From Odiellus spinosus (lineage: Eukaryota > Arthropoda > Arachnida > Opiliones > Phalangiidae): 64,000 bases of DNA. The notes under the pieces are model-generated. The model saw nothing but the letters and a program-made list of their open reading frames with translations, made no database searches and was not told where the DNA came from. The stretch is taken from the NCBI GenBank assembly GCA_963920705.1, contig OY987230.1, forward strand, positions 21,167,320-21,231,319, given 5' to 3'. The translations under genes and the position numbers were made by a program. Shown here one piece after another: positions 1-11,103 of the stretch (its first letter is position 1; each line of letters opens with the position of its first letter).

Positions 1-29
1 TACCGAAATTTCGCAATAAAAGTAACAGT

Positions 30-448
30 GATCAGGAAAATCTTCATCTTTTATAGGAAAAATAGGGAAATTCAGGAGAATTACAGGAAAAAAATAAAGG
101 AAAAATAACGCTAAAATTATAGGAAAATATATGAGAAAAAAACATTAAAATGATAGGAAAATATATAAGAAAAAACATTAAAATGATAGGAAAATATATG
201 AGAAAAATAATAAAATTATGGGAAAATATATAAGAAAAAACCCTAAAATTATAGGAAAATATACGAGAAAAAATACTAAAATTATAGGAAATATATGAGA
301 AAAACACTAAAATTATAGGAAAATATATGAGAGTAAAACAATAAAAGTATAGGAAAATTGATGAGAAAAAACAATAAAAGTATAGGAAAATTGATGAGAA
401 AAACAATAAAATTATAGGAAAATTTATGAGAAAAAAACTAAAATGATA
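30..448. repeat. 33-bp tandem array at window left edge
   Basis: About 11 imperfect head-to-tail units of roughly 33 bp, each built on ATTATAGGAAAATATATGAG followed by an A-run and a CA(A/T)TAAA tail. Units vary by 1-4 nt in the A-runs. The minus-strand reading frame through it (Phe/Tyr/Ile-rich repeats) is a by-product of the periodicity and not a protein. Confidence 0.9.
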
Positions 449-2040
449 GAAAATAATGGCTCTCTTGAACTGACATTGCTAACGTGAGCGGCAAAAAATA
501 TATTTGCGCTGGTTACGAAAATGAGACCGACATCCTCTTTCCTACCCCTCTATCGTAAAAAAAGGTCGTGAACGCTGACGCCAACTCACTAAAACCAGAA
601 TAACTTCCGCTACTACTTTGATTTTCCCATCAATTTTTAATTCAATTTTCAAAAAGTTTCTAAATAATGCGAATGAAACCCGATAGTCTATTGGTTGGGG
701 ACTGAAAGTTTTGAATAAAGAGTTCGGAGGCTCAAAAGGGATTTATTTCCAAGCACATACTTAAGGCTTAAATGACGTCATTCCCTTATAACGTATACCT
801 TAATTCAGCTTCGAAAGGTGAACGAAAAAACCTTACGGAGGATAATATGACAGGTATAGAAAAAAGATAAGATTGAGAAAGGAAAAAAAAATTGCTTGAA
901 GTTTATGCAAATTATGGGTTATTATATATTTCAGACACTTTTTTGACAAGTCCATTATAGACCGTGCCCCAGATAACGCCCCCGCCCAACTTTAGGAGAT
1001 TTATCAAATAAAGTTGGGAGTTTTTTTACCCATGATTATTATAATAGAAAAAGTACCAAAAATATCTAATAAGCTCAACAATATAAGCTTAAGCAAAAAT
1101 TAAATATCTTAAAAGGCCAGATTTTAAAATTGAAGCTATAATTTACAAATTAAAATACTACACGCTAATAATTTCTGTAATTATTTATAGAAATTGAACT
1201 GTAAAAATTAGGGTAACTTCTTAGATTCTTTTAGAACTCGGGGTTTGGTTAAGATAATTTCTGTTTGATTTATCTTTAATCATATTTTGAAATTATTCAC
1301 GGGAAGTCTATGATAAATGCAATGTAATCGTGAATAATTAACCGATTATTTTTTATGATTAACTGATTAACCAAATATTTGTGGATTATCTTGTTCAAAC
1401 CCCGACCTCTTCAATGCAGGCCGAAGATATCAATTTTTTAAATGAGGTTGTTTGATTTTTAATTTATGATAAAACTATGAAGTTTCAACTCCTACAAATT
1501 AATCCTCCATGTCCCTAGCTGTCCCATTTTTCCACTAAGTGTAAAAAAGTGACTAATAATGGAAGGTGGAAGCTTGTGGAAAGAAAGACACGAAATTAAA
1601 GGAGAAAAACTCAAAGACAAAAAAAAGAAGTGATATTTCAATAAGGGTGGAGCAGAGGTCGTTTATATAAATTATATACATAAAGGTTTTATAGTTTCAT
1701 ACTATAATGGCTTTAAGAATACGTTTAAGCCTTGGCTGAAATATGTTCCTAATATTTTTTTGTTTACGGCCTGAGGGAAGATGATTAAACTATTAGTCTA
1801 TTAAAAAGAGTATTGAAGACGCGTCGTTATATGGTCTAAAGGTTTTTGAACTTTTAATCACTCTAGAGTCTAGACAATTAATGATTTGAGTCATTTCCGT
1901 AAATAAATATGTTAGGATTTACTTAAAAACGTAGGGTCATTAATTTTTAACTTTCAGTTACTTAATAGCTCATTTAAAAGCGCGCGTTATCGTGTGGAAA
2001 GAAATCTAACCGCGAGTGTAATCAAAAGTTGATAATTTAT
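449..2040. other. Intergenic, no gene seen
   Basis: AT-rich DNA without a convincing exon. At 960-1030 there is a small imperfect inverted repeat around a CCCAACTTTA motif. Nothing else is recognisable. Confidence 0.5.
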
Positions 2041-2500
2041 TCCATTTCATATTTTTTCAGATATTTTATTTTCGGCAGTTCTAAATTCAGGTAATAGACA
2101 GTTAAATGTATGTTGGGTTTATCCGAAGATAAACAAGATTCAAACTTATCTATTAACAAGTTATTCGTATTAAAAAGTAAAACAATGGATAAGAAAAACC
2201 GCGTTTCTTAAAAATCTTTTAAAATAAAAGAAATAAATTCAAATTCACTTGCAATCCAAAGAAATTCAATTAATGAAAATATAAAACCAATCTTTTAGGT
2301 TTAAGTTTAACTATTTTAGATAAAAAATGGATGTTTTAAATCGTTCTTATCCGAACGTATAACTCGGATAAGTTGTCAATTTCGGATAAAAACAGATACG
2401 AGAATTTATTTATTACTTTCGGATAAGATAAATGGAATGATAGTCTATTCTATTTTCAAGCAAACCGATAATATCTGAATAAAATTCAGTAGATATATTC
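2041..2500 (+). repeat. Dispersed repeat family R1, copy 1
   Basis: Resembles 6291-6850 on the same strand and 16240-16440 on the opposite strand. Shared blocks include a TTTTTTCAGATATTTTATT-like block, a GTTGGGTTTATCCGAAGA-like block and repeated TTCGGATAA motifs. This copy lacks the MITE that interrupts copy 2, so it serves as the empty-site reference. It is diverged and probably an old element; the class is not recognised. Confidence 0.6.
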
Positions 2501-2742
2501 TGAATTAATAAAAATGAAACAAAATCCTAGTAATGTTAATTTTAATTAAAACCAGTAATTAAAGGGGAAAACGCGGTAAAATTGTAGATTATTTAACTAA
2601 TGAGAAGCAAATTAGAACTCGGTATATGTCCATTAATTTAATTTTTAAAATAGGTGAAGATTGTGAAAAGGATTAAAAGAATATTAAGCTATTCAATCTC
2701 GTCTTTTCAAAACTTCTCGATAAACCATGCATAAAAGAATTA

Positions 2743-3093
2743 CCGATACCAGAAGCCGATGAAACCCTCCTTTGAAGTCTATTACTCCCGGGTCTTGTCT
2801 ACCCCTCTCTGTATGGGTTATTCTCAAAAGGCGCGATCCGTACGCCTCCTAACGGTAGATGTTTTCGGAGCGGGAGCTCGTCGAGCGAATATCTCTAGCA
2901 ACCTTGGAGTTCGTCCAAAAAACGTCGTCGTTTGTGGAGAGAGAGAATTTCCAATTTTCCGTAGACAGGGGGGATGAAGTAGGACCCCTTCTAACTCGTA
3001 AAATTGGGAATTTTACCCATACAGAGAGGAGCGCTATATGGAACATTGGAGTAGTAGACTTCAAAGGAGGGTTTCATCGGCTTCTGCCGATAC
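2743..3093. mobile_element. 337-bp MITE (family M337), copy 1, with 7-bp TSD
   Basis: The element is 2750-3086 (337 bp), with 32-bp perfect terminal inverted repeats starting CAGAAGCCGATGAAACCCTC. It is flanked by the target duplication CCGATAC (2743-2749 and 3087-3093). No transposase is encoded. The short overlapping frames in it (for example the one starting MKPSFEVYY) recur in each copy because the DNA recurs, so it is read as non-autonomous. Superfamily not assigned. Confidence 0.95.
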
Positions 3094-3472
3094 TTTTAGT
3101 TCGGCTTTGATTTTTTGATATGGACTGTGGCTACTTCTCCGCGTTTTTAAACCTAATTACGACGCGCGTAACTTTGAATAGAATTTTACAGCTCGTTCTC
3201 AATATAAAGAAAGTTAAAAAGCGGACCTTTCTAAAGAAAACTCACTCCTAAGATAAAAAAAAGACCTCTTATCGCATTTTCCGTTACATTCTAGATAAAA
3301 TTTATTCGCGAAGGATTTACATAAACGCTTAAAGTTAAGGCGGATTAATACGTCATGTTAAACCCAAAGGAGATAAAAGTAGTTCTATAAATAAGGATGT
3401 AAGATTAGATTTTCTCCGCTAGGAGCGCAACTGCGATTGAGATCCAATAAGCGGACGACACGCGCAGTATGC

Positions 3473-3777
3473 TTAAAGGGAGAATGAAACTGATTTTTTT
3501 AACTATTCCTTATCCTTTAAATAAGCTTAATCCACCAGTATTAAAATTTACACAAATATTAAACTAGGATAAAATAGGGAATCCTGAATATCTTCGCAAT
3601 GAAGGGTAATCGACCAATCAGCAAAGGCGAGATCTCCAATAGCTGACCCTTCAATGCGAAATTAAGAATCAAGCCTATTTTCCGGGTAAGTTTTAAATTT
3701 ATTTCTGCTTTTGTATTTTTTTTTACAGGCGGACTAAGCCTATTTGATCGATAGGTTAGGTTTCATTCTCCCTTTAA
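3473..3777. mobile_element. TTAA MITE (AGGGAGAATG family)
   Basis: Element 3477-3773 lies between TTAA duplications (3473-3476, 3774-3777). The termini are AGGGAGAATGAAAC and its reverse complement. The interior is partly palindromic, with a CCAATCAGC/TAGCTGACCC core near 3610-3650. TTAA targets are typical of the piggyBac and Kolobok superfamilies; which one applies cannot be decided without a transposase. Confidence 0.88.
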
Positions 3778-3996
3778 ATGATCCTCTAGCGCTAGTTGTT
3801 GCTCTCTGTAGATGCGAAAATATTAAATTACATCCCTTTGGCAGCGGGAAAAATGATATCGGGTCATATATGCATGAGAAAAAAAAATAAAAAAAATGGG
3901 ACTGAAAGGGGATTAAAATATAAACAATATGGTGTCGTATTTATGCACCTTTTGTTTTCAGTAAGACAGGGCTAAGCCCCTTGGCCACCGTTTATC

Positions 3997-4373
3997 TTAA
4001 AGGGAAACTAGGAGCTAAAAATAGAACAGCTTTTGAATTTATTTTTGAAATCACCATGCCAAAATTAATTAATTGGTAAAATTTAAAAAATTTAAATAAA
4101 TATAAATTCGGGGTAATCATATTATTTGAGCCTTCAACAGCGCTCGTAATGTCCTAATATTAAAAGAATAGGCCATCAAACGAGGGCATATTCTTTTAAT
4201 GTTAAGACATTACAAGCGTCGTTGAAGGCTGAAATAATTTGATTGGCCGGAATTTATATTTACTATTTTACTTTAATAGAAATTTTACCAAAGTCTAGAA
4301 ATTAATTTAAACACGATGGTTCCGAAAATAAATTCAAAAGCTGTTCCATTTTTAACTCCAAGTTTCCCTTTTA
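3997..4373. mobile_element. TTAA foldback MITE (AGGGAAACT family)
   Basis: Element ~4001-4369 is an inverted repeat over nearly its whole length. The left end is AGGGAAACTAGGAGCTAAAA and the right end is its near reverse complement; the arms meet around 4160-4190. The left flank is TTAA, the right TTTA. A second member lies at 50349-50658, and a fragment near 55105-55135. The ends differ after AGGGA from the AGGGAGAATG group, so it is kept as a separate family. Confidence 0.82.
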
Positions 4374-4400
4374 GTAATTAACGTTTTTCAAACGCGTCTG

Positions 4401-4583
4401 TTAAGCCACGTTCACACTAGAGACTTTGAAATTGATTCAAACCGCTTAAAAACGTTTTCGCGAGAGTTGAAAGAACAGAAAACCAGCTACAGTTAAAACT
4501 AAAGCTACTTGAATGCTTGTTAATCTACATTTATTTTACGCGTGAACTTAACGTTTTAAGTTTATAGTGTGAACGCGTCTTAA
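4401..4583. mobile_element. TTAA MITE with CGTTCACACTA ends
   Basis: Element 4405-4579 is flanked by TTAA. Left end GCCACGTTCACACTA, right end TAGTGTGAACGCGTC. The related motif CGCTAGTGTGAACG occurs alone at about 50092-50105 as a probable one-ended fragment. No coding capacity. Confidence 0.75.
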
Positions 4584-5259
4584 GTTCCCTAAATTCCACC
4601 GTTACTTCGACTAAGGCGAACGCGTAAGAATGCGTGAATGTAAGGGAAGAAAAAAAAATCAATATCGAAGCTGAGGAAAATCAGGAGGTTTTTGGTGTTA
4701 TATAAAGGAAAAAGTATCGAAAAGTATATAATGACAGGCCTAAATGTCAGTCTATCGGAAGTATTAGGAGGGTCTTGCCATCATTGGTTGGTTTTGGTCT
4801 ATTCGTTTTGTCCCCCTTCCCCTATTCTTTTTCCTAAGGGTGATGGGAAAGACAAATGATTCTGGTAAGTAATAGAGCCTTGTCAAACATAGAGTCGGCG
4901 CCTTTAAAAAGCCATTTTTCACGACGCTGTACGGAGTCTGACGAGAGATCCGATATATATGTATCCAACAGATTTTGGTTTCCAGGGAACTAGGAGGGAA
5001 GATAAACTTCACATCTGATCAAATACCGCCAAAACTTGGTTTTTACTTTTTTTTATTCCAAGATTCGTTCGCGTTAAATAGGGTCTTTTCAAGAATATCA
5101 CGGATTTGAATAACTTTTATAAAATTTGGAACAAGATAAAAAACTCAATAATTTCTAAAATAGGGAAAATATATTCAAATTTTAATTATTCATTATTGAT
5201 TTATCTAAATTAAAAGTTTGAAAATTATGGGTTTACAAAATTGGATGAAAATGGAACAA
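4584..5259. other. Intergenic, no gene seen
   Basis: No exon or element is recognised. The 82-codon minus frame at 4764-5012 has no recognisable domain, no splice context and no repeat support, so it is treated as chance. Confidence 0.45.
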
Positions 5260-5309
5260 ATAATGCCGAGAAAAATATGAAATCTTGACTATTTTGGTCA
5301 TACTTTGGA

Positions 5310-5440
5310 AATAATAAAGTTTTCGCGCGGTTTTTTTTCGTAAAAGTACTTAATCCATAAAGTCTACGACCTTTCGGACGAAAATTATGGTTAATTACAT
5401 TCTAGAAATGTCATGTATGGAGGAAAAACACATTTTTGAC
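5310..5440. repeat. Dispersed repeat family R2, copy 1
   Basis: The block TTTCGCGCGGT..TTTTTTCGTAAAAGTACTTAAT and the following ACCTTTCG segment recur at 45588-45660. Weaker versions (AAAAGTACTT, ACTTAATTCAGATA) occur near 58340 and 58980. Class not identified. Confidence 0.6.
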
Positions 5441-5459
5441 ATTTTAATTTCGAAGTTTC

Positions 5460-5901
5460 TTAAAGGGAGGATGCAACCTAACAACAAGTGATTTTTTATC
5501 GATTCTTTATTGTTTAAATAGGCCTAATCCACTACTGAAAATATTTACAAACAAATATTAAACTGGAAATAAATTTAAAACTTACCTTGAAAATAGGCTT
5601 AGTGGGATTCATGGAGGTCCTGTTTTCCTCGCGTGTAAGGTCTAGCGACCAATCGCGCGCGACGTAAGTCTCGTGGAGATCTCGCGTGAACGACGGGCCT
5701 TCGCTCATTGGTCGCTAGACCTTACACGGACGCGATTCAGGATCTCCATGAATCCCGCTAAACCTATTTTCTGGGTAAGTTTTAAATTTATTTCTAGTTT
5801 AATATTTGTATTGTAAACTTTTTATCGATGGATTAGGCCTATTTACACGATAAGGAATCGATAAAAAAATCACTTGCAATTAGGTTGCATTCTCCCTTTA
5901 A
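5460..5901. mobile_element. 434-bp palindromic TTAA MITE
   Basis: Element 5464-5897 lies between TTAA duplications. Its ends are AGGGAGGATGCAACCTAA and the reverse complement of AGGGAGAATGCAACCTAA. An inner stem pairs GTGTAAGGTCTAGCGACCAA (near 5632) with its reverse complement near 5718-5737. Subterminal AATAGGCCTAATCC-type sequence is shared with the elements at 17178, 37573 and 55671. Confidence 0.9.
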
Positions 5902-6023
5902 GGACGCGTCAGAATCATTTTTTTTTCGTAAATAAATGCGAACATTGCCAAATATACAGGGTATTAGAAATAGCTAATCTTTGACTAAATCGAGGTTGGC
6001 TACAAGCCTGCAAGGTGGATAAG

Positions 6024-6032
6024 TTGGGGGGG
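6024..6032. repeat. G homopolymer tract
   Basis: A run of G in otherwise AT-rich intergenic DNA; likely length-polymorphic. Confidence 0.6.
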
Positions 6033-6290
6033 GGGAGGGTGGGTGGAAGACCCGGGAAAGAAAAACTACACGATTTTACACTTTAACGGTATTTGATATT
6101 TTCTTTCTCTACCTTTTGACTTTTTCTCGAATCCTGATGCAACCTTAATAGAATCACAGAGTTTACCTTTCAGCCTCAATAGTTCGTTTTTACTTTCACC
6201 CCTCCCACTTTTTTGCTATTTAAAGGGATAAGGAAATGCTTTTATATTTGATACTAAGGGTATAAGTGCTCGGAATTGGATCAAACCATT

Positions 6291-6850
6291 ATGTTCTGTT
6301 ATTCATATTTTTTCAGATATTTTATATAATAAAATAAATATATGTTTCAAATTGTTCTTATTAGAATTAAATAACTCGGATAGTTTTCTAGGATAAGTTT
6401 CTATTTTCGGATAAAAGGGATAAGATTATTATTTTTACTTTATCTTCGGATAATTTAAGTGGAATGATAGACTAGTTTTAACAAGAATCCATTCAGGTTC
6501 CATAAGAATATGGGAGGGCCGCGATTCAATAACTATCCTCCCAAACTTTGTAGCAAAAGTTCGTCCGCTTCGAATCGATTTTTCAAGTAAATCGCTCCAG
6601 ACATCTATTATTAACCCGCGCCACTAACGACCTTGACATAATATTTTGGGTAATAAAAATGGAGCCGACCGAAAAAAGATCTTAGCGTACAAATGTTGCG
6701 AAAATTGCGGACGAACTTTTGTTACAAAGTTTGGGAGGATGGTACCAGAGGCTAAAGCTATGCTCCCATATTCTTATGGAACCTGAATGGATTCTTGGTT
6801 TTAAGGAAACATAATATCTGTATACAGTTTAGTAGATCTATCCAATTAAC
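6291..6850 (+). repeat. Dispersed repeat family R1, copy 2 (split by a MITE)
   Basis: Collinear with 2041-2500 on both sides of a 316-bp insertion. The left part ends in TGGAATGATAGACTAGTTTTAA, the right part resumes ACATAATATCTG. In copy 1 the equivalent stretch is continuous. A TTAAAGGGATAAGG at 6220 and a CATCCTCCCTTTAA at 7047-7060 may be the ends of one larger TTAA element around this region; this is uncertain. Confidence 0.6.
6475..6804. mobile_element. 316-bp MITE (family M316) with 7-bp TSD
   Basis: Element 6482-6797. The terminal inverted repeats are 35 bp and identical, starting CAAGAATCCATTCAGGTTCC. The target duplication is GTTTTAA (6475-6481, 6798-6804). A second, internal inverted repeat of about 32 bp (CCTCCCAAACTTTGTA..) is separated from the first by short spacers, giving a two-stem foldback. 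Non-coding. Confidence 0.93.
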
Positions 6851-7060
6851 GAGCACTACGCTAAACATTCGAACCAGTATAAAATCTACAAGACATTTGA
6901 TTCATTTTTGGAATCAAAGCTAAGAATCTGTCGAAAATGCCTCACGATTCGGAGCCAATCAAAGAAAAGTCCCTAGATATATCGTAGTTTTTAAATTGTT
7001 AAGCCTATCTTGGAATTATTCTTAAGTAATTTAAATGATATAATTTCATCCTCCCTTTAA

Positions 7061-8434
7061 CAAGAAGAAAGGGAAATTCCTTATTGATTTAAAATTTAAG
7101 GAAAGAATAGGGTTTTTAGAAAGAAAAAAAATGATTTTTTTTTTTTTTTGGATATTTTTAAATTGAAATATTTTCCGTTTCAATTTAAATTATTTAGAAG
7201 ATACAAAGAGAATCAATTTAACTTTACAGCATGTACGAAGGTAGCCTTTTACGTTATCTCTAAGGAAACGAAATCTTTGAAATATTAGTAGCGCTGGCTT
7301 TGTTAATTTGGTTCCAAGAGAAAGAAATTTGTGAGAGCCAATAAAATATTAAAAGAAGATTAATCTAAATTAGTTAAGAAGTTTTAAAAGGTTGTTAAAA
7401 TATTTAATGGAGAAAAAGTATCTAGTATTTATTTAAAGTGAAGCAATCACGGATTTAAAGAGTTTTTGGGGGTCCTTGTAAGGAATTTTTTGTTATAACG
7501 AGGCGAGAAAACAACAGAGCATCATTTTAGGATATCACTTTATATACTTATGAGCGTAATATGCAAATTTAAACATAAATAAGCTTGGTTTTTATCGATT
7601 TTCTTTCAACTAAAGTATTCCATAAATTCTAAAATAAAAATAAAATAAAAAGAACTTGGAAAAGTGCTCGAATTGAAGAGAGAAGAAATAGGGAAATCGA
7701 GCTAGGCGATGATAAATGTATAAAAATGAGAGAAAATATAAAAAAAATATAGAAAATACGTCTAGAAATGCCTAAAATAAATTTTGCAAACTAAATCCTA
7801 AATCCTATTTAAAACCGGGCTTATTTTCCCACTTCACTTAAATCTATTTTTCAATATTATGAAGGAAAAAAATGGAATAAGCGGTGAAAAGATATTTAAA
7901 CATAAAGAGGCGCACTCACGAGAAAGTGGAAATTGCACTAAAGTTAAGAGGATTTATGGAGATAAAGGGTTAGTACGCGCTCTTAAATATAATTGGATTG
8001 ATTTATACTGCAAATATATCTATTCTGATTTAACAATCCTGAGTTCAAAACTACGCAAAAATATAAATATATAGGATTATTAATAAATCTTCAATTAAAT
8101 ATAAAAAAATCAATAAAGACAACGCGATTTGCAACCTGATTGGCTAATATTTAAAAATGTAAAATATTTAAATGTGATGTTACCAATTTGAAAAAGGGCT
8201 TGGACCAGAAAGTGTCCGTTATGTTTTTAAATTAAACTAATAATTATAATAATTTTTTTTAATTTGTATATTAAGTATAAATTGGCAAACATGTAATTTA
8301 TTAATTACTTTTGAACACGAAGTATGTTCGATTAAATTTTTGCCAAACTTAATTCTATACAAAAACCTTTTTTAAATCGAAATTCTCGTAGATACCGTTA
8401 AAGTGAGACTAAAACAATTGATTTTTTATCAATG
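7061..8434. other. Intergenic, no gene seen
   Basis: AT-rich. The 71-codon plus frame at 7859-8074 has no recognisable motif and no splice partner, so it is not annotated. A poly-T tract lies at about 7135-7149. Confidence 0.45.
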
Positions 8435-8862
8435 CTACTACCAGAGGTATATAATAGCCCCCTTCGGGGGGAAGTATGAAAGCCCCTATCCTACCAATGC
8501 TAAAAATCACGAACAACAAGAGCCCGCTGCTATCTAGGCCACTAGTTCGCGCTGGACTTCTCAATGTCGCTACTCTAGTAAATGGTCTTTGTATAAACAA
8601 GACGGCTCGATTTGTGTTTAGAACTTCCTGTCTCGGGAGTCAGGCTGTCTGTTAAAATGGAGTCGAAGGTTGACTTCAGCTCGCGAGTTCCGGAAGTGTG
8701 CGTAGGGAAAATTTAGTGAGGTTCAAAATGGTGTAACTATTTTTTGGGAGTAAAGCGGTGTGTCGATCCGCCGCGATTTACGCCGGGCACTTGTTGTTCG
8801 TCGATTTTGCCTACCTTTCATACTTCCCCCCGAAGGGGGTTATTATATACCTCTGCTACTAC
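8435..8862. mobile_element. 414-bp MITE (family M414) with 7-bp TSD and UUCG-like terminal hairpins
   Basis: Element 8442-8855, with terminal inverted repeats of ~41 bp and one mismatch, starting CAGAGGTATATAATA. The target duplication is CTACTAC (8435-8441, 8856-8862). Each terminal repeat itself contains CCCCCTTCGGGGG, a self-complementary C(TTCG)G mini-hairpin. The interior has no transposase frame. CAGAGG ends resemble hAT termini, but hAT elements normally duplicate 8 bp, not 7. Confidence 0.93.
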
Positions 8863-9950
8863 TAAATATCGTAAAAAGATGAGACGTCTTGTGATTGGAG
8901 GAAGGCCTTTAAATTGATTTAATACTTAAACCTAAATATTTAAATTTATTTTGCACAATTTTGAGACACATTCTGAATGTTTTACTACACGCAAATAGGT
9001 CTAATTTTTGGTAGATGATTAAATAATCAATTGATCTCCACTCTTCCATTAAAATATATCAATAAAAATTTATCTTCGTAATATAATTAACCCTTAATTA
9101 GTAGTGTCTAATTTGCAACGATGGGTAGTTATATTATAATATTAAATTTCGAGTATATCGAGTATTTGACAGATTCAAAATTAACCTATAATTGATCTTC
9201 ATATTATCTCAAAGATCTTCATTCTCACAGAGGCGAAATTTTGCACTGTTTACTGGATAAATATTATAACGAGCTACAAATCTCTGATGCTATTAAAGTT
9301 TGAGGTTTAGCCGAGGATATCTATAGCGGCTAGTTGTCATGTTCAGAACACCTCGATTAATACCACCCGGATTATCAACAGTTTCGCGTCTATATACTAA
9401 GCTAAACATTAGTTACACGGGTAGAGTGTTGATATTACTAATCAGGTAAATAATTCAATATAGTCAAATTGACTAGTTAGCCCTCCAGATTTCGATTAAT
9501 TTTAGTAGTCAAATGCGAGACTAGTGGATTATGAAGTCAGAGAACATTCCTACCCGTAGATAAAGTCGACATTTGCATATACACAGGCAATGGCGAACAA
9601 AAACTACGTCATTGTTCAAATTGGGGTAACTTAACCAACAAGTAAAGCCACAAGATTCGCTTTAGAAGTCATTTTCGATCTTATTTTCTAATCAATTTGA
9701 AATTAATTCCGTGAATCTAGAGGGCAGTGGGATTAAAATCCGGGGAAATATAAGAGCTTAATCAGCCCGCAGCGGCGGTTTCTCGGAGAAAGTTAGAATT
9801 TCTACCCTATTTACCTAATTTATCTCTAGATCGAGCTTTCCCTCTCGATTCTCGCGGGGTTTAATGAGACTAACGATTAAGGTTTTAAAGTATCGCAAAA
9901 TGGCTTTGCAATTGGCGTCTTTAGAAAACTGACTTAGAAAAGATTAATAT
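8863..9950. other. Intergenic, no gene seen
   Basis: No exon, RNA gene or clear element is recognised in this stretch. Confidence 0.4.
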
Positions 9951-9975
9951 TTAAAGGGATAATGAAGTAAAAGAC
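9951..9975 (+). repeat. Left end of a TTAA element (AGGGATAATGAAG)
   Basis: TTAA plus AGGGATAATGAAG matches the terminus of the TTAA MITE group. A right-hand partner end is at 13313-13330. If the two belong together, the element is ~3.4 kb and carries the 153-bp array; otherwise both are solo ends of fragments. Confidence 0.5.
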
Positions 9976-11103
9976 ATTTTCTAATTTTTGTAATAAAAAA
10001 GTAGCAAATAATTGCGAATTAAGCCTAATTATCGATGTTTAAAATTAAAATTTAACACTGTTGTATGCAACAGGGGTTAAAACTCGAGATCCAAAAGCTC
10101 TTGGCGAGAAAACGGTAGAATATTTTTCAGTGAAATTATTTATGGACGATTTTTAGACAATACTAACCTCATTTCAATAGGTTTAAATGAAATCCAAATC
10201 AGCTGCGTATTATTCATTTGCCAGACTTAAGTTTAACCACCACAAAAACCAAACATTAATGTTTATTTAAAATTTATAAATTTAAAAATTAGCTTTATTT
10301 CTTACGTTGACGTTATAAAAACCAAATTAGTTAATTAAAAAAAATCGTGTATTGAAAATGACGAAAATGGTCATTATCTATGTTATATTTGTCTTGGCAT
10401 AATAACTATAACATTAGTCCTAAAGCTAGAAGAACCTTTTCCAAAGGCTAAATTATAAAACAGGCCGCGCTATGATCGTAAAAACGTCGTCGAGACTCGA
10501 GGCTAGATATAATAACGGAAAAACCTGGTTTTCCAGGAGCTTAATGATGGCAAGCTCGTGAGATATACCTCGCTTTATTCTTCCGATTCCAAGCAAAAGG
10601 GGGGTTTCTTCGAGCTTAAATTTCTACGACGGCTTTTATCCCCTTTCCAACAAATACTACTTCATTAGCTCTAATCTTTCGAACGCGCCTTAGCCTTACC
10701 TACAATCATTAATCTGTGGAAAGCTCTAATGGTTATGACTGGCGGTCATTTGGAAACGTGCGTGGCGCGAGATCCAAAGCGGAAAAAGAATCAATTAGGG
10801 AAAGAAGCGCGCGAAACTTTTCCCGCCTTTTTCTATATAAGTCTATATCGTGTCTATTTCACAGTCGATTTGACAACGCGTGCGATGCTGAGCTACACGT
10901 TCTCTAACATTATTCGTGCAAGGATATAAAGTAAAGCATTCCTCGGCAGTGATGCCGAATCAAGGTTAAATTTAACGCGTAATAAAACGCGTTCGACTCT
11001 TTTAAGTAAATGAGTAAAAAAACCTGTAAGGTATTAGCTGGCCAATATTTTATTTTAATTCTGCCCCCATCATTCATTATTGTCTCAATTACGTCGAATA
11101 TCA
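9976..11103. other. Intergenic, no gene seen
   Basis: Contains two overlapping plus frames at 10716-10929 in different registers over the same bases. Neither resembles a known protein and both look like chance. Nothing else is recognised. Confidence 0.4.

Noticed and set aside
44-406. 120-residue Phe/Tyr/Ile-rich minus frame as a membrane protein
   Set aside because: Pure product of the 33-bp tandem repeat.
2759-3110. Overlapping frames starting MKPSFEVYY and MFSERELVERI, repeated at 17.4, 20.1 and 46.8 kb, as a conserved small protein family
   Set aside because: They lie wholly inside the M337 MITE, run on both strands and several frames, and recur only because the DNA does.
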